Part shown: positions 32,835 through 42,634 of the stretch, in pieces
How the letters are laid out: each line of letters opens with the position of its first letter
How positions within the stretch are numbered: position 1 is the stretch's first letter
Origin: Metabacillus_B sp050107715
GTDB lineage: Bacteria > Bacillota > Bacilli > Bacillales > Bacillaceae
Direction of reading: 5' to 3'
Assembly (NCBI RefSeq): GCF_050107715.1
Contig: NZ_JBNILN010000008.1
Span: 1-64,000 of the forward strand
DNA length: 64,000 nt
Position numbers and translations under genes: made by a program
The notes under the pieces: model-generated
What the model saw: only the letters and a program-made list of their open reading frames with translations
Databases searched by the model: none
Told to the model about the DNA's origin: nothing

Positions 32835-33881
32835 ATGAAAAGGATTATTCTCGCAGGCGGGGGACATGCCCATCTGGCCGGTATTTCAAAAGGAGCCTTA
32901 TCCTCATTGGCAGACTCCGAGGTTATTCTGATTTCTCCTTCCCGTTACCAATACTACTCCGGTATGTTTTCCGGTTTTACTGAAGGAATTTATACGGAAG
33001 AAGAAATCCGCATTGATTTGGCAGCCCTCGCCGAGAAGCATAAGTTTACGTTTTTAGAAGAAAAGGTGACTTTCATTTCTGCAGCCGGCAAAAAAGTCCA
33101 CACTGATTCAGGCAATCAATACGCTTACGATTGGCTTTCGATCGATATTGGTTCCAGTCAGAAAACCGCTTCCTCCATTCTGCCGGTAAAACCGAACTAT
33201 TCCTTTCCTGACACCATCCGGTCTTTCCGTGAAGGCCGGTCTCCGGTGATTGCCGGAGCAGGCGCTTCCGGAGTGGAGCTTTCTTTAGCGGCTGCAGCAT
33301 ACAGGAGAAAATCCGGTAACAGGTCTCCTGTTACACTGATCAGCGGCGGCTCCCTCCTGTCCCCTTCACACTCTGACCGGCTGCAGAAGATTTGCGAATC
33401 AAAAGGAGTGCGCGTTCTGTTAAACAAGAAAGCCAGCTTGAGTTCAGCTGGAGCTGTTGAAGCAGATGGTGAGAGGATTCCATTTTCGGACTTGCTGTGG
33501 CTTAGCGGTCCTGAAGCACCAGCTCTTTTCAGAGAATCCAAGATGAGGGTGGACGAGCGCGGGTTTATCCTCGTGGATAAACAGTTATCTTACAATGAAT
33601 CGATTTTTGCAGCCGGAGACTGTGCGTCCATCGACTGTTACCCTAAGCTTCCGAAAAACGGGGTGTATGCGGTCCGGCAATCGGAAGTTCTTTGGAAAAA
33701 TCTGTACAGGGCGATTCAAGGCGAGGAGCTGGTTTCCTTTAAACCCCAGAAGCGGTTTCTCGGAATAGTATCCACCGGTGACCGGGAAGGCTTTCTCACG
33801 TACGGCGGGCTTCATTATCATGGAAAAACCGCATGGAAGCTCAAGCACGCTATTGACCGGAGGTATATGAATTCTTTTTAA
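32835..33881 (+). CDS. FAD/NAD(P)-dependent oxidoreductase of the SelD-N-terminal-like type
   Basis: A 348-residue pyridine-nucleotide-disulfide-reductase-fold flavoprotein. FAD motif MKRIILAGGGHAHLAGI at the start, NAD motif VIAGAGASGVELSLAAAAY (about 136-154), and second FAD site SIFAAGDCASI (about 255-265). The GGGHAH start is typical of the family also found fused to SelD. No CxxC redox pair is seen, so it is NDH-2/SQR-like. The ATG at 32835 follows GAGGGGG. Its 3' end overlaps the convergent next gene by 32 bases. Confidence 0.82.
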   Translation: MKRIILAGGGHAHLAGISKGALSSLADSEVILISPSRYQYYSGMFSGFTEGIYTEEEIRIDLAALAEKHKFTFLEEKVTFISAAGKKVHTDSGNQYAYDWLSIDIGSSQKTASSILPVKPNYSFPDTIRSFREGRSPVIAGAGASGVELSLAAAAYRRKSGNRSPVTLISGGSLLSPSHSDRLQKICESKGVRVLLNKKASLSSAGAVEADGERIPFSDLLWLSGPEAPALFRESKMRVDERGFILVDKQLSYNESIFAAGDCASIDCYPKLPKNGVYAVRQSEVLWKNLYRAIQGEELVSFKPQKRFLGIVSTGDREGFLTYGGLHYHGKTAWKLKHAIDRRYMNSF

Positions 33882-34425
33882 TCCGCCGTTTTTCCCGGAT
33901 TTTTCCGATAAGTAAATAGAGAACTGCAATGGCAATCAGGACGCTGTTCATCAGGCTGAATTCACGGCCGAAAAAATCGCGGTCGTAATAGGAAATAGGG
34001 CCTCTAAAAATATAATCACTGATTGGATAAAAAACCGGAACCGCGTCCTGCACATGCGTAAGCAGATCAATCAGAATATGACCGAGCCAGCCGTAAGCAA
34101 AGGCAAGCCAGCCATTCAGCCATATTTTGCGGGAAATGGCAGCAATGATCACAAAGGCAGCCGTCCAGATGAAAAGGGAATGGCCACCCTGTCTCAAGAC
34201 AATCGTAACAGGCTCATCGAACAGTCCATGAACCGCCTCTCTAAGGGAAAAAGCGGTCTCGTTCAGTCCAAGCCAGTTCATCAGAATATTTTTGAGCAGC
34301 AAATAAAAAAACATAATGAAGTAAATAAAGTCCGGGGCCATGCTCCCAATCACAAAATACTTTAAAGCCTGCTTTTTTTTGCGGAATATCATGTATGTCC
34401 AAAAGCCGTGGTGGAGCGTATTCAA
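33850..34425 (-). CDS. YdjM/DUF457-type membrane-bound metal-dependent hydrolase family protein
   Basis: A 191-residue protein with about four to five transmembrane helices. HHGFWTYMIFRKKKQALKYFVIGSMAPDFIYF and GWLGHILIDLLTHVQD hold the conserved His/Asp residues of the family (PF04307-like). No function is established for Bacillus members. The last 32 bases overlap the convergent oxidoreductase gene. Confidence 0.7.
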   Translation of the reverse strand: MNTLHHGFWTYMIFRKKKQALKYFVIGSMAPDFIYFIMFFYLLLKNILMNWLGLNETAFSLREAVHGLFDEPVTIVLRQGGHSLFIWTAAFVIIAAISRKIWLNGWLAFAYGWLGHILIDLLTHVQDAVPVFYPISDYIFRGPISYYDRDFFGREFSLMNSVLIAIAVLYLLIGKIREKRRIKKNSYTSGQ

Positions 34426-34591
34426 CGGGAAGGACCTCCTGATTCGTATTTATAATCATTTTAAGACTTGCTGCTGAGGTAGACAAATTTCAGAAGGTTT
34501 CTGCAGCTTATCGAATGCTCCTGGCCTAAGACCTGTTTTCAGCAGCAGTCAACGCGGTTCGGAATCCAGGAGGCATATGGGACATCTACAG

Positions 34592-34619
34592 AAAAACGCC
34601 CGGGTGCATCCCCAAGCGC
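34592..34619 (-). terminator. Terminator of the ter operon
   Basis: Minus-strand stem GCGCTTGGG, GATGCA loop and CCCGGGCGT (three G-T pairs) followed by TTTT, 12 bases beyond the VWA gene. It ends the ten-gene unit. Confidence 0.7.
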
Positions 34620-34630
34620 TTTGCTTCTCC

Positions 34631-35296
34631 CTATAGCACGCCTTTCCTTTTTGCCTCTTCAATCCAGGAAGGAAATTCGTGGAGCAGCTGATTGTACAGC
34701 TGTTCGTCTGAAATGCTTTCAGGATCCTGGATATGAAAAAAGTTGGCGTTGTCGATAAAACGGCCTTCCATGGAATCAAGGTTTTCAAGCACTTCAAAAT
34801 TGCTGTCGCCGATTCCGACAAATTGCCAGAAGATTGGCTGGTCAGAGGATTCGATGACCGGTTTTTTTATGGTCTTTTTGCACCCGCCATCATTAATGAA
34901 CACGACAAATGCCGGATCCTTACTTGATTCCTCCCTCGTATATTTCCGGATTACATCCTCCATAACGGGGGGTTCATCGTTTCGGCCAAACTTATGAATA
35001 AGGGAATCGGATAAAATGACGTTTTCAACGTATTGATTAAAATCTCTTTCGGTAACCGGCTTCAGTCTGGCAAACTCGTTGTCATAAACCCATACATCGA
35101 GCATGCCATCGTCGTCGAACTGGCTCGCTACCGCAAGGATCCGTTCAACTACTTTTTGAACCGTCCCATTCCTATACAGCTTCCTCATGGATCCTGAGAT
35201 ATCAAGCACAAGGCCGACTCTGGCTGTTACACCGCTCAGCTGCTTTTTTTCAAGGACAATTTGGACATTTTTCTTCAGCAGGTTAATAGAGTTCAT
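34631..35296 (-). CDS. VWA-domain protein of the ter cluster (TerF/TerY-type)
   Basis: A 221-residue von Willebrand A domain protein. The MIDAS motif DISGSM is at 32-37, with further metal-site residues in FINDGGCKKT (about 139-148). Stand-alone VWA proteins of this type accompany TerD and TelA in tellurite/stress clusters and are thought to assemble with them at the membrane. It lies last in the operon, 18 bases after telA. Confidence 0.85.
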   Translation of the reverse strand: MNSINLLKKNVQIVLEKKQLSGVTARVGLVLDISGSMRKLYRNGTVQKVVERILAVASQFDDDGMLDVWVYDNEFARLKPVTERDFNQYVENVILSDSLIHKFGRNDEPPVMEDVIRKYTREESSKDPAFVVFINDGGCKKTIKKPVIESSDQPIFWQFVGIGDSNFEVLENLDSMEGRFIDNANFFHIQDPESISDEQLYNQLLHEFPSWIEEAKRKGVL

Positions 35297-35314
35297 CCGA
35301 TTTTCCCCTTCCCT

Positions 35315-36412
35315 TTAGCGCTGCTGTTCGAGGCGCTTAAAATTTTCCTGAAGCTGCTCGATCCGGACTTTTCCTTCCTCCCGCATCTTTTTATTTTCAT
35401 CTTCAATGGCTTTCGTTTCCTGCATCCCTTTCATGATGATGCTCCACGTTTCTTCCATTGTTTCGATCTTAATGCTCGGGCTGCCGGCCATTCTGGCAAT
35501 GTCGGTGCTTTGCTTGGAAATGTTCTGGGCGTTTTTCAAAAGCATTTCATTGGTTCTCTTGTCCAATTCACTCATGGATTGGGCTACGAGATTTTGCCTT
35601 TTTGCTGCGATTGCATTGATCAAACCGGTTTTGAAAATCGGAATGGTCGTCACGAATGCGGAATTGATTTTTGCAATCAGCTTCGTATTTCCTCTTTGAA
35701 GGAGACGGATTTGAGGGGCGGCCTGATAGGCAACCTGCTTGGCCATCTCCAGATCATATACTCGCTGCTCCATCAGTTCGATCGCGTTTTTCAGCGTATC
35801 CAGTTCCATGCCCGCGAGCTGGTTCCCGGTAGCTGCTTTGCTCTCGAGCTCAGGCACTCTGGCGCGCAGCTCTTCCGTTTTCATTTCTCCTGCCACAATG
35901 TACTTCTCAAGTTCTGTGTAATATTGAAAGTTCTGCTCATACAGCTGTTCCAGCGTCTGTGTAGAGCCTTTCATTTCATTTTCGTATTTCATGATTTCAA
36001 CATACACCTTGTCAATTTCAGAGCCCATTGTCTGATATTTTGAAAACAGCTTGTCCATCACCTTCTGGCCCCGGTTAAAAACTTTCGCCATCAGGCCTTT
36101 TTTCTCCACGAAATCCTTGCTGTCAAAGCGGTCCATGATTTTCCCAAGATGCTTTAGCAGGGCGCTGGATTCTTCCATGCTGCTTGATTTGATCGTATTC
36201 AGAATCCTTCCGGAAAACGCTGATATTTCGTTCGCGGGCTCTTTTCCGTACTCAAGGAGTGCCAGCTGGTTTTTATGATCGATGTTCTTGGCGAGCTTCT
36301 GTACCTCGGGTTCTTTTCTCAGCGTTGCTTTTATTTCATTCGTTCCCTTTTCAAGAAGCTCTTCTTTTTTTTCCAGGTTCATCGTCTGCAATTCGTTCGT
36401 ATTCACAGTCAT
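35315..36412 (-). CDS. telA: Toxic-anion resistance protein TelA (YceH-like)
   Basis: A 365-residue TelA/KlaA-family protein, almost entirely alpha-helical with long charged coiled-coil stretches. KNAQNISKQSTDIARMAGSP and ETMEETWSIIMKGMQETKAI near the C-terminus are family hallmarks. Ordered after YceG as in B. subtilis yceG-yceH. Role: resistance to tellurite and other agents, mechanism unknown. Confidence 0.93.
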   Translation of the reverse strand: MTVNTNELQTMNLEKKEELLEKGTNEIKATLRKEPEVQKLAKNIDHKNQLALLEYGKEPANEISAFSGRILNTIKSSSMEESSALLKHLGKIMDRFDSKDFVEKKGLMAKVFNRGQKVMDKLFSKYQTMGSEIDKVYVEIMKYENEMKGSTQTLEQLYEQNFQYYTELEKYIVAGEMKTEELRARVPELESKAATGNQLAGMELDTLKNAIELMEQRVYDLEMAKQVAYQAAPQIRLLQRGNTKLIAKINSAFVTTIPIFKTGLINAIAAKRQNLVAQSMSELDKRTNEMLLKNAQNISKQSTDIARMAGSPSIKIETMEETWSIIMKGMQETKAIEDENKKMREEGKVRIEQLQENFKRLEQQR

Positions 36413-36421
36413 TCCTCCATT

Positions 36422-38038
36422 CTAAAACCATTTTTTAAACATCTTTTTAATCAGAGAAGCTTCTTTAAACTCTTCTTCAAAGCTGACGTCCTCCAGCCAG
36501 TGGATATCAAAGCAGCCTTCTTGAATATATAGCTCCAGATCATTTTGTCCCGGCGGATTAAATACGATGATATCCATCCCCAGCTCATTCATTAACAAAA
36601 CGAGTGCAGCGTCAGATCGGCTGAAGGGTCCGTTTTTTTCCATGTTGTAAAGGACCATCTTCGGTATATCCTGAGCATAGTCAAATTTCTGGACGAGCTT
36701 TAACAGATCCGGGGGAAGGTATAGAGCCTGGTTAAACAAATAAAGCTGTGTCTGGTATTCGGTTTCGTGATCAGGTGCCTTCAGCTTTGGATAGGCGCAG
36801 CAACGGGAAATGGCGGCGGCCAGGCCTTGCTGCAGCCCGGTGGGAAGCTCCTTATAGGACCACCAGTTACTCGACATCATCTTCTCCGGATCCAGTCGCC
36901 CGTCGCTGCCGAGGGCAGCCTGGAAATGAAAATGGTTATTCCCGGGAATCGTTTTGGTGAAGGGAAAGGACCGGATTGTCCAGGCCAGCTCATGATCGGT
37001 GACGTCTTGTACTCTGGCCCAATATTCCTTTCTGTTCTTAGAAACACCTGCTACTTTTGCGAAGAGAGCCGGAATTTGCACCGTTTGACCCGAAGCTTCA
37101 AAATTCGGCCGGATAAATGCTTTTTCCTTCATCAGAATAAATAATTCGTCATACGTTGTTTTAAGCGTGATGGATTGAGGGATGTAAGAGCGGAATTGCC
37201 ATGGTTTATAAAGCATTGAATCATCTGAATGGAGCATCTGCTCAATTTCCTTTGAAGCGCGGAAGGCAACCGTACCTTTTCGGACTGGCTTTTGATGCGG
37301 AAAAGGAAGCGGTTTTCCTTTGGAACCGAGCCGGATTTTGCTGGTCTGCTTTTCATCCGGATCGTATGGAGCGAGTATATCCGAGCCTTCCGGATGGAAA
37401 ACGAGCACATCCGCACCAATTAGAATCAAATAGTAAAGAAAATACGCTTCGCTTTTGGACGCATCGCCATACCAGATCATTTTCGGCGGCTCCTCTGTCA
37501 GGCCTGCATTCCAGGAAGCAAGATGGTTATGGCTCCATTTTATCAGATCCGTAAACACCCTTCTGAACTCAGGGTGCAAAAAACCGCTGTCATGGCTTGC
37601 CTTAAAATGCTCAAGCAAGGTTTTCCAGCTCTCGCGATAGTGGACAGCCAGAGCCTGATTTTCCGCTTTTGGCATCAGACTCTCCCCTTGCATAAAGGCG
37701 ACGAGGCGATTGACAGAGAGGCCATTTTCTTCAGTATTGATCATTAATACCCGTTGAATGGCCTGAAAGAGCTCCTGCTGAATGGACTTATCCAGCCCTT
37801 CGCTCAGCAATACGACGGAAAGCTCTTCCTCATGAACGAGGCCGTAGAGGACTTCCTGATACTCATCTTCATCGGGATACGTTCCGAGAATACGGAAAGC
37901 TGTCTGAGTAAAGGACAGCTCTTCTTCAGAATGCAGGAAGGAATTCCGGCGGGATAATGGCGTTTTGAACAAACTAAGCCAGTCCTTCTCATTTATATCG
38001 GCTTTGATTGGTCTGATTTTTTTTACCATTTCCCTCAT
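36422..38038 (-). CDS. yceG: YceG-family protein of the ter cluster
   Basis: A 538-residue protein like B. subtilis YceG, always encoded beside TelA. It contains an internal segment KMIWYGDASKSEAYFLYYLILIGADVLVFHPEG (about 190-222) resembling a repeated Rossmann-like unit, echoed near the C-terminus by ALVLLMNELGMDIIVFNPPG. No catalytic motif is obvious and no function is known. It lies 9 bases before telA. Confidence 0.85.
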   Translation of the reverse strand: MREMVKKIRPIKADINEKDWLSLFKTPLSRRNSFLHSEEELSFTQTAFRILGTYPDEDEYQEVLYGLVHEEELSVVLLSEGLDKSIQQELFQAIQRVLMINTEENGLSVNRLVAFMQGESLMPKAENQALAVHYRESWKTLLEHFKASHDSGFLHPEFRRVFTDLIKWSHNHLASWNAGLTEEPPKMIWYGDASKSEAYFLYYLILIGADVLVFHPEGSDILAPYDPDEKQTSKIRLGSKGKPLPFPHQKPVRKGTVAFRASKEIEQMLHSDDSMLYKPWQFRSYIPQSITLKTTYDELFILMKEKAFIRPNFEASGQTVQIPALFAKVAGVSKNRKEYWARVQDVTDHELAWTIRSFPFTKTIPGNNHFHFQAALGSDGRLDPEKMMSSNWWSYKELPTGLQQGLAAAISRCCAYPKLKAPDHETEYQTQLYLFNQALYLPPDLLKLVQKFDYAQDIPKMVLYNMEKNGPFSRSDAALVLLMNELGMDIIVFNPPGQNDLELYIQEGCFDIHWLEDVSFEEEFKEASLIKKMFKKWF

Positions 38039-38065
38039 CCTTTCCTGTCCTTTTGAATCTGCCCG

Positions 38066-38881
38066 TTATCGCTGGACAGCGTTTAAATGATGATCCGTTT
38101 TTTCCAGAACGCCGGCGAGAATTTCTTCTGATGCTAAAATGCCTTCCCGTTCCGTTCTGGTGATCTTCCCTTGCGAATCCTGTCCCTTTTCCTGCAGCTC
38201 TCCATGCCTTGGGGCAAACGCATAATCAGCATTCTCAAGCAGGCACAAATCGAGAAGAGAATCTCCCGCTGCCGAGACCGTATCTTCCCCGACCAGATTT
38301 TTAATGTACTCAATTGCCGCCCACTTGCTGACCGGCTTTGGCACAAAATACAGCTTTCTTCCCTGCATGGAATGGGTCCAGCCTGCTTCACTAAGCCACT
38401 GTGTAAAGGACTCGAGTTCAGCGGGTATTTTTTCTCTGTCGATGATGCAGTAGCTGAACAGGTCATCAGCTGTTCTCTGCTTTAATACCCACTCTTCATG
38501 AACGATTTCCTGAAATTTTTCAAGCATTTCTTCTCGCGGCATACCGTCTTTCAGCTGTTCGGCAATCCTCGCATTCCAGCCGGAATCAGGAGTGCCGTTT
38601 ATCAGGATGTTTCCGCCATTGCTCGTGACTGCATATTCGGCTGCAAGCTCTGACTGAAAAATGGATATGCGTTTAAACTGCTCGATTGTCCTTGTCGTCA
38701 CAGGAACGAACAAAGCTTTTTCAGAAACCTGCTTAAGCAGGGAGATCGCCTTATGAGTCATAAAGGAAATTTCTTTGCCGTCAAGCACTTCAATAAGGCG
38801 GATGTCCTCTTCTGCAGCCTCGTGTCTGAAAGACCTTCTTGAATAAATCAGGGTCTGGTCAAGATCGCTTGCGAATAACAT
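38066..38881 (-). CDS. HAD-superfamily hydrolase of the ter biosynthetic module
   Basis: A 271-residue HAD phosphatase of the Cof/sucrose-phosphatase type. Motif I DLDQT (Asp6, Asp8), motif II VTTRT (about 61-65), and motif IV SAAGDSLLDLCLLE (about 209-222). Its start overlaps the stop of the upstream StiP-type gene by one base. In the Ter systems described by Anantharaman, Iyer and Aravind such a HAD protein is proposed to dephosphorylate a nucleoside-like metabolite. Confidence 0.87.
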   Translation of the reverse strand: MLFASDLDQTLIYSRRSFRHEAAEEDIRLIEVLDGKEISFMTHKAISLLKQVSEKALFVPVTTRTIEQFKRISIFQSELAAEYAVTSNGGNILINGTPDSGWNARIAEQLKDGMPREEMLEKFQEIVHEEWVLKQRTADDLFSYCIIDREKIPAELESFTQWLSEAGWTHSMQGRKLYFVPKPVSKWAAIEYIKNLVGEDTVSAAGDSLLDLCLLENADYAFAPRHGELQEKGQDSQGKITRTEREGILASEEILAGVLEKTDHHLNAVQR

Positions 38882-39996
38882 CAGCTTTCCTCCTTCAGAG
38901 GCTTAATTAGTCCGCAGCACGAGTAGGACATGTCCGGATAAACCTCAATGGGTACATTCCGTTCCTCCGCAAGCAGGCGAATATGCCCAAGCTCCGGATT
39001 TTCAGCGCTTTTCACAAGAATTTTCCAAGGGACCCTGCGCAGGAGCACTCTTGTCGTTTCCCCTACACCCGGTTTGATCAGATTGATGTTTTCAATCCCA
39101 TAGTCATCCTGAATTTTTTTGATATCCGCAAGCCCCTTCCAGGTTGGCTCGCTGACATGATGGCTATCCAGATGCCTGTCTACTTCTTCTTTTACAAGCG
39201 GATATTGCTTAGTAATCGTCTCAATAAAATACAAGGACAAGTCTTCTTCTTCCAGCTCGCGGTAATATTTGGCACCGTGGTAATCATCGGGTCCGATGTA
39301 TGCGCTGTTCAATACGGTACGGCTGACAAGCCCGGATACGGTCGAATTCAGGCAGGCACTCGGAATAAGGAAATCACCTCTCGTTCCGTAAATGGAAACG
39401 CAATACCCCGGGTCCGCAAGAACGGCCATGGTGTCGCTTACGTTCGTTCCGTACTTTTTGTTTAAATGGGCGGCAGCCTCGTTCAATTCTTTTTTAATTG
39501 CGCCTTTTCCCGTCCAGCCGTCCACAAACTGAATGGATTCTGAAGGGTGATTTTCAAAAATGTATTTCATCGCGTTCTCATCGATTCCGCGTCCGCGGAT
39601 GATCGAAACACTGTAATGGGGGACATCAATCTCATATTTAAATTGAATATACCGTTTAATAAGAATTCCAATCGGTGTTCCTGCCCTGGCAAGGGAGACA
39701 AGGACGGCGCCTTTTCCTCTTTCTCTGATAATCTGCTCAGCTACGACACCGGCAGCTATGGCGAGCCTCTCTTTATATTGCGCAAGTGAAAGGTGGAAGA
39801 GATTAATATAGTCCTCTGAAGGCTTATATTCAATCGGAAGCATTTCTGAATAATGTGTTCCGGATTGAACCGCTTCCTCCCTGTCCTGTGTGGAGCTCTC
39901 AGGCATAACGCTGCTGATATCTTTCAGTAAAAAGATGACATCTTTTTCGGAGTAGCTCCCCATTGGAGTGGGGGGAAGCATTGTTTTAACGGACAT
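38881..39996 (-). CDS. StiP-type protein (PRTase-like and PELOTA domains) of the ter module
   Basis: A 371-residue protein matching the annotated cysteine protease StiP family. The central part has phosphoribosyltransferase-like VLVSLARAGTPIGILIKRY (about 85-103). The segment with LADPGYCVSIYGTRGDFLIPSACLNSTVSG holds the proposed catalytic Cys/His. A small PELOTA-type RNA-binding domain ends the protein (GVGETTRVLLRRVPWKILVKS...). The ATG at 39996 follows AAGGTGATC. It overlaps the upstream PRTase gene by 11 bases. Confidence 0.83.
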   Translation of the reverse strand: MSVKTMLPPTPMGSYSEKDVIFLLKDISSVMPESSTQDREEAVQSGTHYSEMLPIEYKPSEDYINLFHLSLAQYKERLAIAAGVVAEQIIRERGKGAVLVSLARAGTPIGILIKRYIQFKYEIDVPHYSVSIIRGRGIDENAMKYIFENHPSESIQFVDGWTGKGAIKKELNEAAAHLNKKYGTNVSDTMAVLADPGYCVSIYGTRGDFLIPSACLNSTVSGLVSRTVLNSAYIGPDDYHGAKYYRELEEEDLSLYFIETITKQYPLVKEEVDRHLDSHHVSEPTWKGLADIKKIQDDYGIENINLIKPGVGETTRVLLRRVPWKILVKSAENPELGHIRLLAEERNVPIEVYPDMSYSCCGLIKPLKEES

Positions 39997-41299
39997 GCTG
40001 ATCACCTTTCCTTCTGCAGAAGTATACAACCTGAATAATCGGAACAACCGTTTTCAGCTGCTTGAGCATCGGCTCAAGCTGCTCCATTGGAACCTCTCTT
40101 TCAAGAAAAACAAAGACTTCATCGTACATGCCCTGCTCGATATTATAAAAGAAATGCTGCACGGCTGGCTGCTCTGGATTCGGATAGGCAAACTTTGAAA
40201 AAATCGGATACCCCTCTTTTTTAGTGCAGTGAATTGGACTCCTTGTGGAAGACTGGTAGCGGATCCCTTCGCCCATTTCCGCCGCTATTCTCATCGGTAT
40301 GTACATAAATTCACCGGTTCCAAGACAGAGTGTACGCACCCCTTTTCTTCTCATCCGCAGTTCCTCTGCAGCCCGGTTCACAAATTGTCCGGCTTCCTTT
40401 TCGAACCGGTCACTCATCCCGAATCTGCCGGTCACAGAAAGATAGGAAGGGGCTTCCGGACCTTCGCCTCTGGATACCCACTCCGTTTGATAAGCGGCGG
40501 CTGCGTCCAGCCCGGTGACGGTCACTTCTGCATCTCCAGGCTTTCCTTCCGAGGCATCAGATGTGAAGACAAATTCCTCCTCGATCGAATTGCCTTCCGC
40601 TTCCATTGAACCGGATAACAGCGAGATGGCAGTAATCGTAATTCCGTGCTTTTCTTCCATTTTCTTAAAGGCTTCCCGATGCTTCTCCGTCCGCCAGTCC
40701 AGAAGCGTCAGGATGGCGTATTCTTTTCTCGGATACACCTCCTGTATCGATTCAATGATATTCAAAGCTGTTTTCCCCGTTGTGGATTCATCATCGACAA
40801 GCACGATCGGGTGGTGATGATCAAAAAATTCCGTTCCTGCATAGCATCTGTGGGAAGTCGCATGGGAGTGCTCTTCTTCAAAGTTTATTGCGGAGCGCAG
40901 CCCCTCTATCTCTTCACGGGTCGTGTGGAGAAATTTCGCATTTTCAAAGCACCGAAAAACGGCATGTCCTAGTGCGGTTGCAGTTTCAGCAAACCCGATA
41001 AAAACGGTCTCTTCCGGCAAAGCATACGTTTCCTCCAAAACAGTCTGCAGCAGCTGTTCTCCCGCTTCGCCCGCTTCAATTGCCCCGTGCATTTCCTGCC
41101 TGGCGGGATGAACAGCACCATGCACTTCTTCCATATACCTGGAGGCAAGCGCCGCTCCCGCAATGAGAGAAACCTTTGGAGAAACAGGCAAATGCTTGCC
41201 CAGGACTTTGCTGATGAACAAAAAGCTTCTTTTTTTATTGATTCTCGCACCCATTTGAAAGAGGCTGGACAGTGAAAGCTGAAGAGGGTTTTCGTTCAT
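39986..41299 (-). CDS. Phosphoribosyltransferase with TRSP domain of the ter module
   Basis: A 437-residue protein. The PRPP loop PIVLVDDESTTGKTALNIIES (about 163-183) identifies an orotate-PRTase-like domain; the C-terminal half, with CLGTGEFMYIPMRIAAEMGE, is the TRSP domain that accompanies it. The proposed role is joining a base-like moiety to ribose phosphate in a nucleoside-like metabolite. The start at 41299 follows AGGTGAG and lies 19 bases after the HpcH-like gene. Confidence 0.83.
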   Translation of the reverse strand: MNENPLQLSLSSLFQMGARINKKRSFLFISKVLGKHLPVSPKVSLIAGAALASRYMEEVHGAVHPARQEMHGAIEAGEAGEQLLQTVLEETYALPEETVFIGFAETATALGHAVFRCFENAKFLHTTREEIEGLRSAINFEEEHSHATSHRCYAGTEFFDHHHPIVLVDDESTTGKTALNIIESIQEVYPRKEYAILTLLDWRTEKHREAFKKMEEKHGITITAISLLSGSMEAEGNSIEEEFVFTSDASEGKPGDAEVTVTGLDAAAAYQTEWVSRGEGPEAPSYLSVTGRFGMSDRFEKEAGQFVNRAAEELRMRRKGVRTLCLGTGEFMYIPMRIAAEMGEGIRYQSSTRSPIHCTKKEGYPIFSKFAYPNPEQPAVQHFFYNIEQGMYDEVFVFLEREVPMEQLEPMLKQLKTVVPIIQVVYFCRRKGDQHVR

Positions 41300-41318
41300 T
41301 TCGATGCTCACCTGAATT

Positions 41319-42548
41319 TTATTTAAGATTTCCAGCGAAACCATGCTCTCCTTGTCTTGTGTTAAGTAGGTCAATGAAGGATTGTTGTTCATGGAGCACC
41401 CCGTAAATGGAAGATTTGAGCAGCACTTTCCGCGCCCAGTTTGTATGTGGCTTGACTTCATTCATCTTGTTGGCATAAGCACTCTTGAAAACCCCGTTCA
41501 AACCATCATGGCTGTCAAGGATGGACTTCGCGTCCATATATTCTTCATGGGTGACAACATTAAGAGCATGTACAACTTTACTGTGCGAAGGATGAATAAC
41601 CGTTTTGCCGACTAGCCCATTTGTCTTGTCCAGCATGATTTCATGAATCAGGGCGTCCTCAAACCGATTAATCATTTCCGTCCGCACTTGCAGGCCGTTC
41701 CTGCCAAAGGCCTGCTGAAAGGGCGACAGCCTGATCTGGGGCTTCATAATTCTTTTTGAACCGGAAAAGTATTCCCATACGGGGCCGGAAATGACATACT
41801 CGCTGGCACTGCGCCCGAGCACGTTGATGATATCCGAAATGCAGTCACGGATCACGGAAATATCATAAACCGTCGTATCACTGCTTCTTCTTATTCCGAA
41901 CAGTCCGGAAAAATCAGTGGCTCCGATCCGGACATTAAGAATAAGGGAATAATACTCATCCAGCAGCTGTTTAATACTCAGCAGCGATTCCATTCTCGTT
42001 TCTTTATAAATAATTTCATAGGATTCAAGAATTGGCATTCCGTAAAGGTTCATAGAAAAAGCTTCATTTATTTGAGAAAGTGCCTCCAAATAAACCCTTC
42101 CGTTTACTGCTGTGAATTTCGGAAAAATAAAGCCGCAAAGAAGTGAGGCTGCATCGCCAAGCCGGCTGACCATCTCCGTCATTTGCTGAACAGTTCTTAC
42201 CCTTATAAAGATAAGCGGCAGAAAATCTGTATTGAAAGCACCATTTTTCGTACTGGTGTGAATGGTTTTAAGCTGCAGAACGGTGTTAGCTTCTGCCGTC
42301 TTCACCTCGTCATCCCCGATCGAATCCTCGAGACAGATGGCCATGCTTGTCAACCCTTCGTGTTTGCCTTCAAGAAATTTTCCAGATAGCACATCACTAG
42401 AAATTTGCTCTCTTGTTCCCGGCATGTACAGTGTAGCGCCCAGTGCATAAGCCAGCTGTTCTTTAGAGGAGGAATAATTGAAAGAAACCGGCTTGCGGAA
42501 AAAAATCTCATCCAGCGCCGGGGACGGCAAATATTGAAAATGTCTCAT
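41319..42548 (-). CDS. HpcH/HpaI aldolase/citrate-lyase family protein of the ter module
   Basis: A 409-residue TIM-barrel protein related to citrate lyase beta subunits. AICLEDSIGDDEV (about 70-82) is the divalent-metal loop, LNVRIGATDFSGLFGIRR (about 209-226) the conserved barrel segment, and VGKTVIHPSHSKVVHAL (about 327-343) the C-terminal substrate loop. It is the first gene of the four-gene biosynthetic part of the ter operon. GGAGGG lies 7 bases upstream. Confidence 0.85.
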   Translation of the reverse strand: MRHFQYLPSPALDEIFFRKPVSFNYSSSKEQLAYALGATLYMPGTREQISSDVLSGKFLEGKHEGLTSMAICLEDSIGDDEVKTAEANTVLQLKTIHTSTKNGAFNTDFLPLIFIRVRTVQQMTEMVSRLGDAASLLCGFIFPKFTAVNGRVYLEALSQINEAFSMNLYGMPILESYEIIYKETRMESLLSIKQLLDEYYSLILNVRIGATDFSGLFGIRRSSDTTVYDISVIRDCISDIINVLGRSASEYVISGPVWEYFSGSKRIMKPQIRLSPFQQAFGRNGLQVRTEMINRFEDALIHEIMLDKTNGLVGKTVIHPSHSKVVHALNVVTHEEYMDAKSILDSHDGLNGVFKSAYANKMNEVKPHTNWARKVLLKSSIYGVLHEQQSFIDLLNTRQGEHGFAGNLK

Positions 42549-42602
42549 TGAATCCCTCCTCTTCTAATGATCTGCTATTTGAAAAACGCTTTTAAAAGGC
42601 AG

Positions 42603-42625
42603 AAGGGAAGACATGCTGTCTCCCC
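42603..42625 (-). terminator. Weak terminator or attenuator after the third terD
   Basis: Stem GGGGAGACA-GCA-TGTCTTCCC on the minus strand, with TTCTGCCTTTT after it, 10 bases past the terD stop. It may lower expression of the biosynthetic genes relative to the TerD genes. Confidence 0.45.
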
Positions 42626-42634
42626 GCATACATC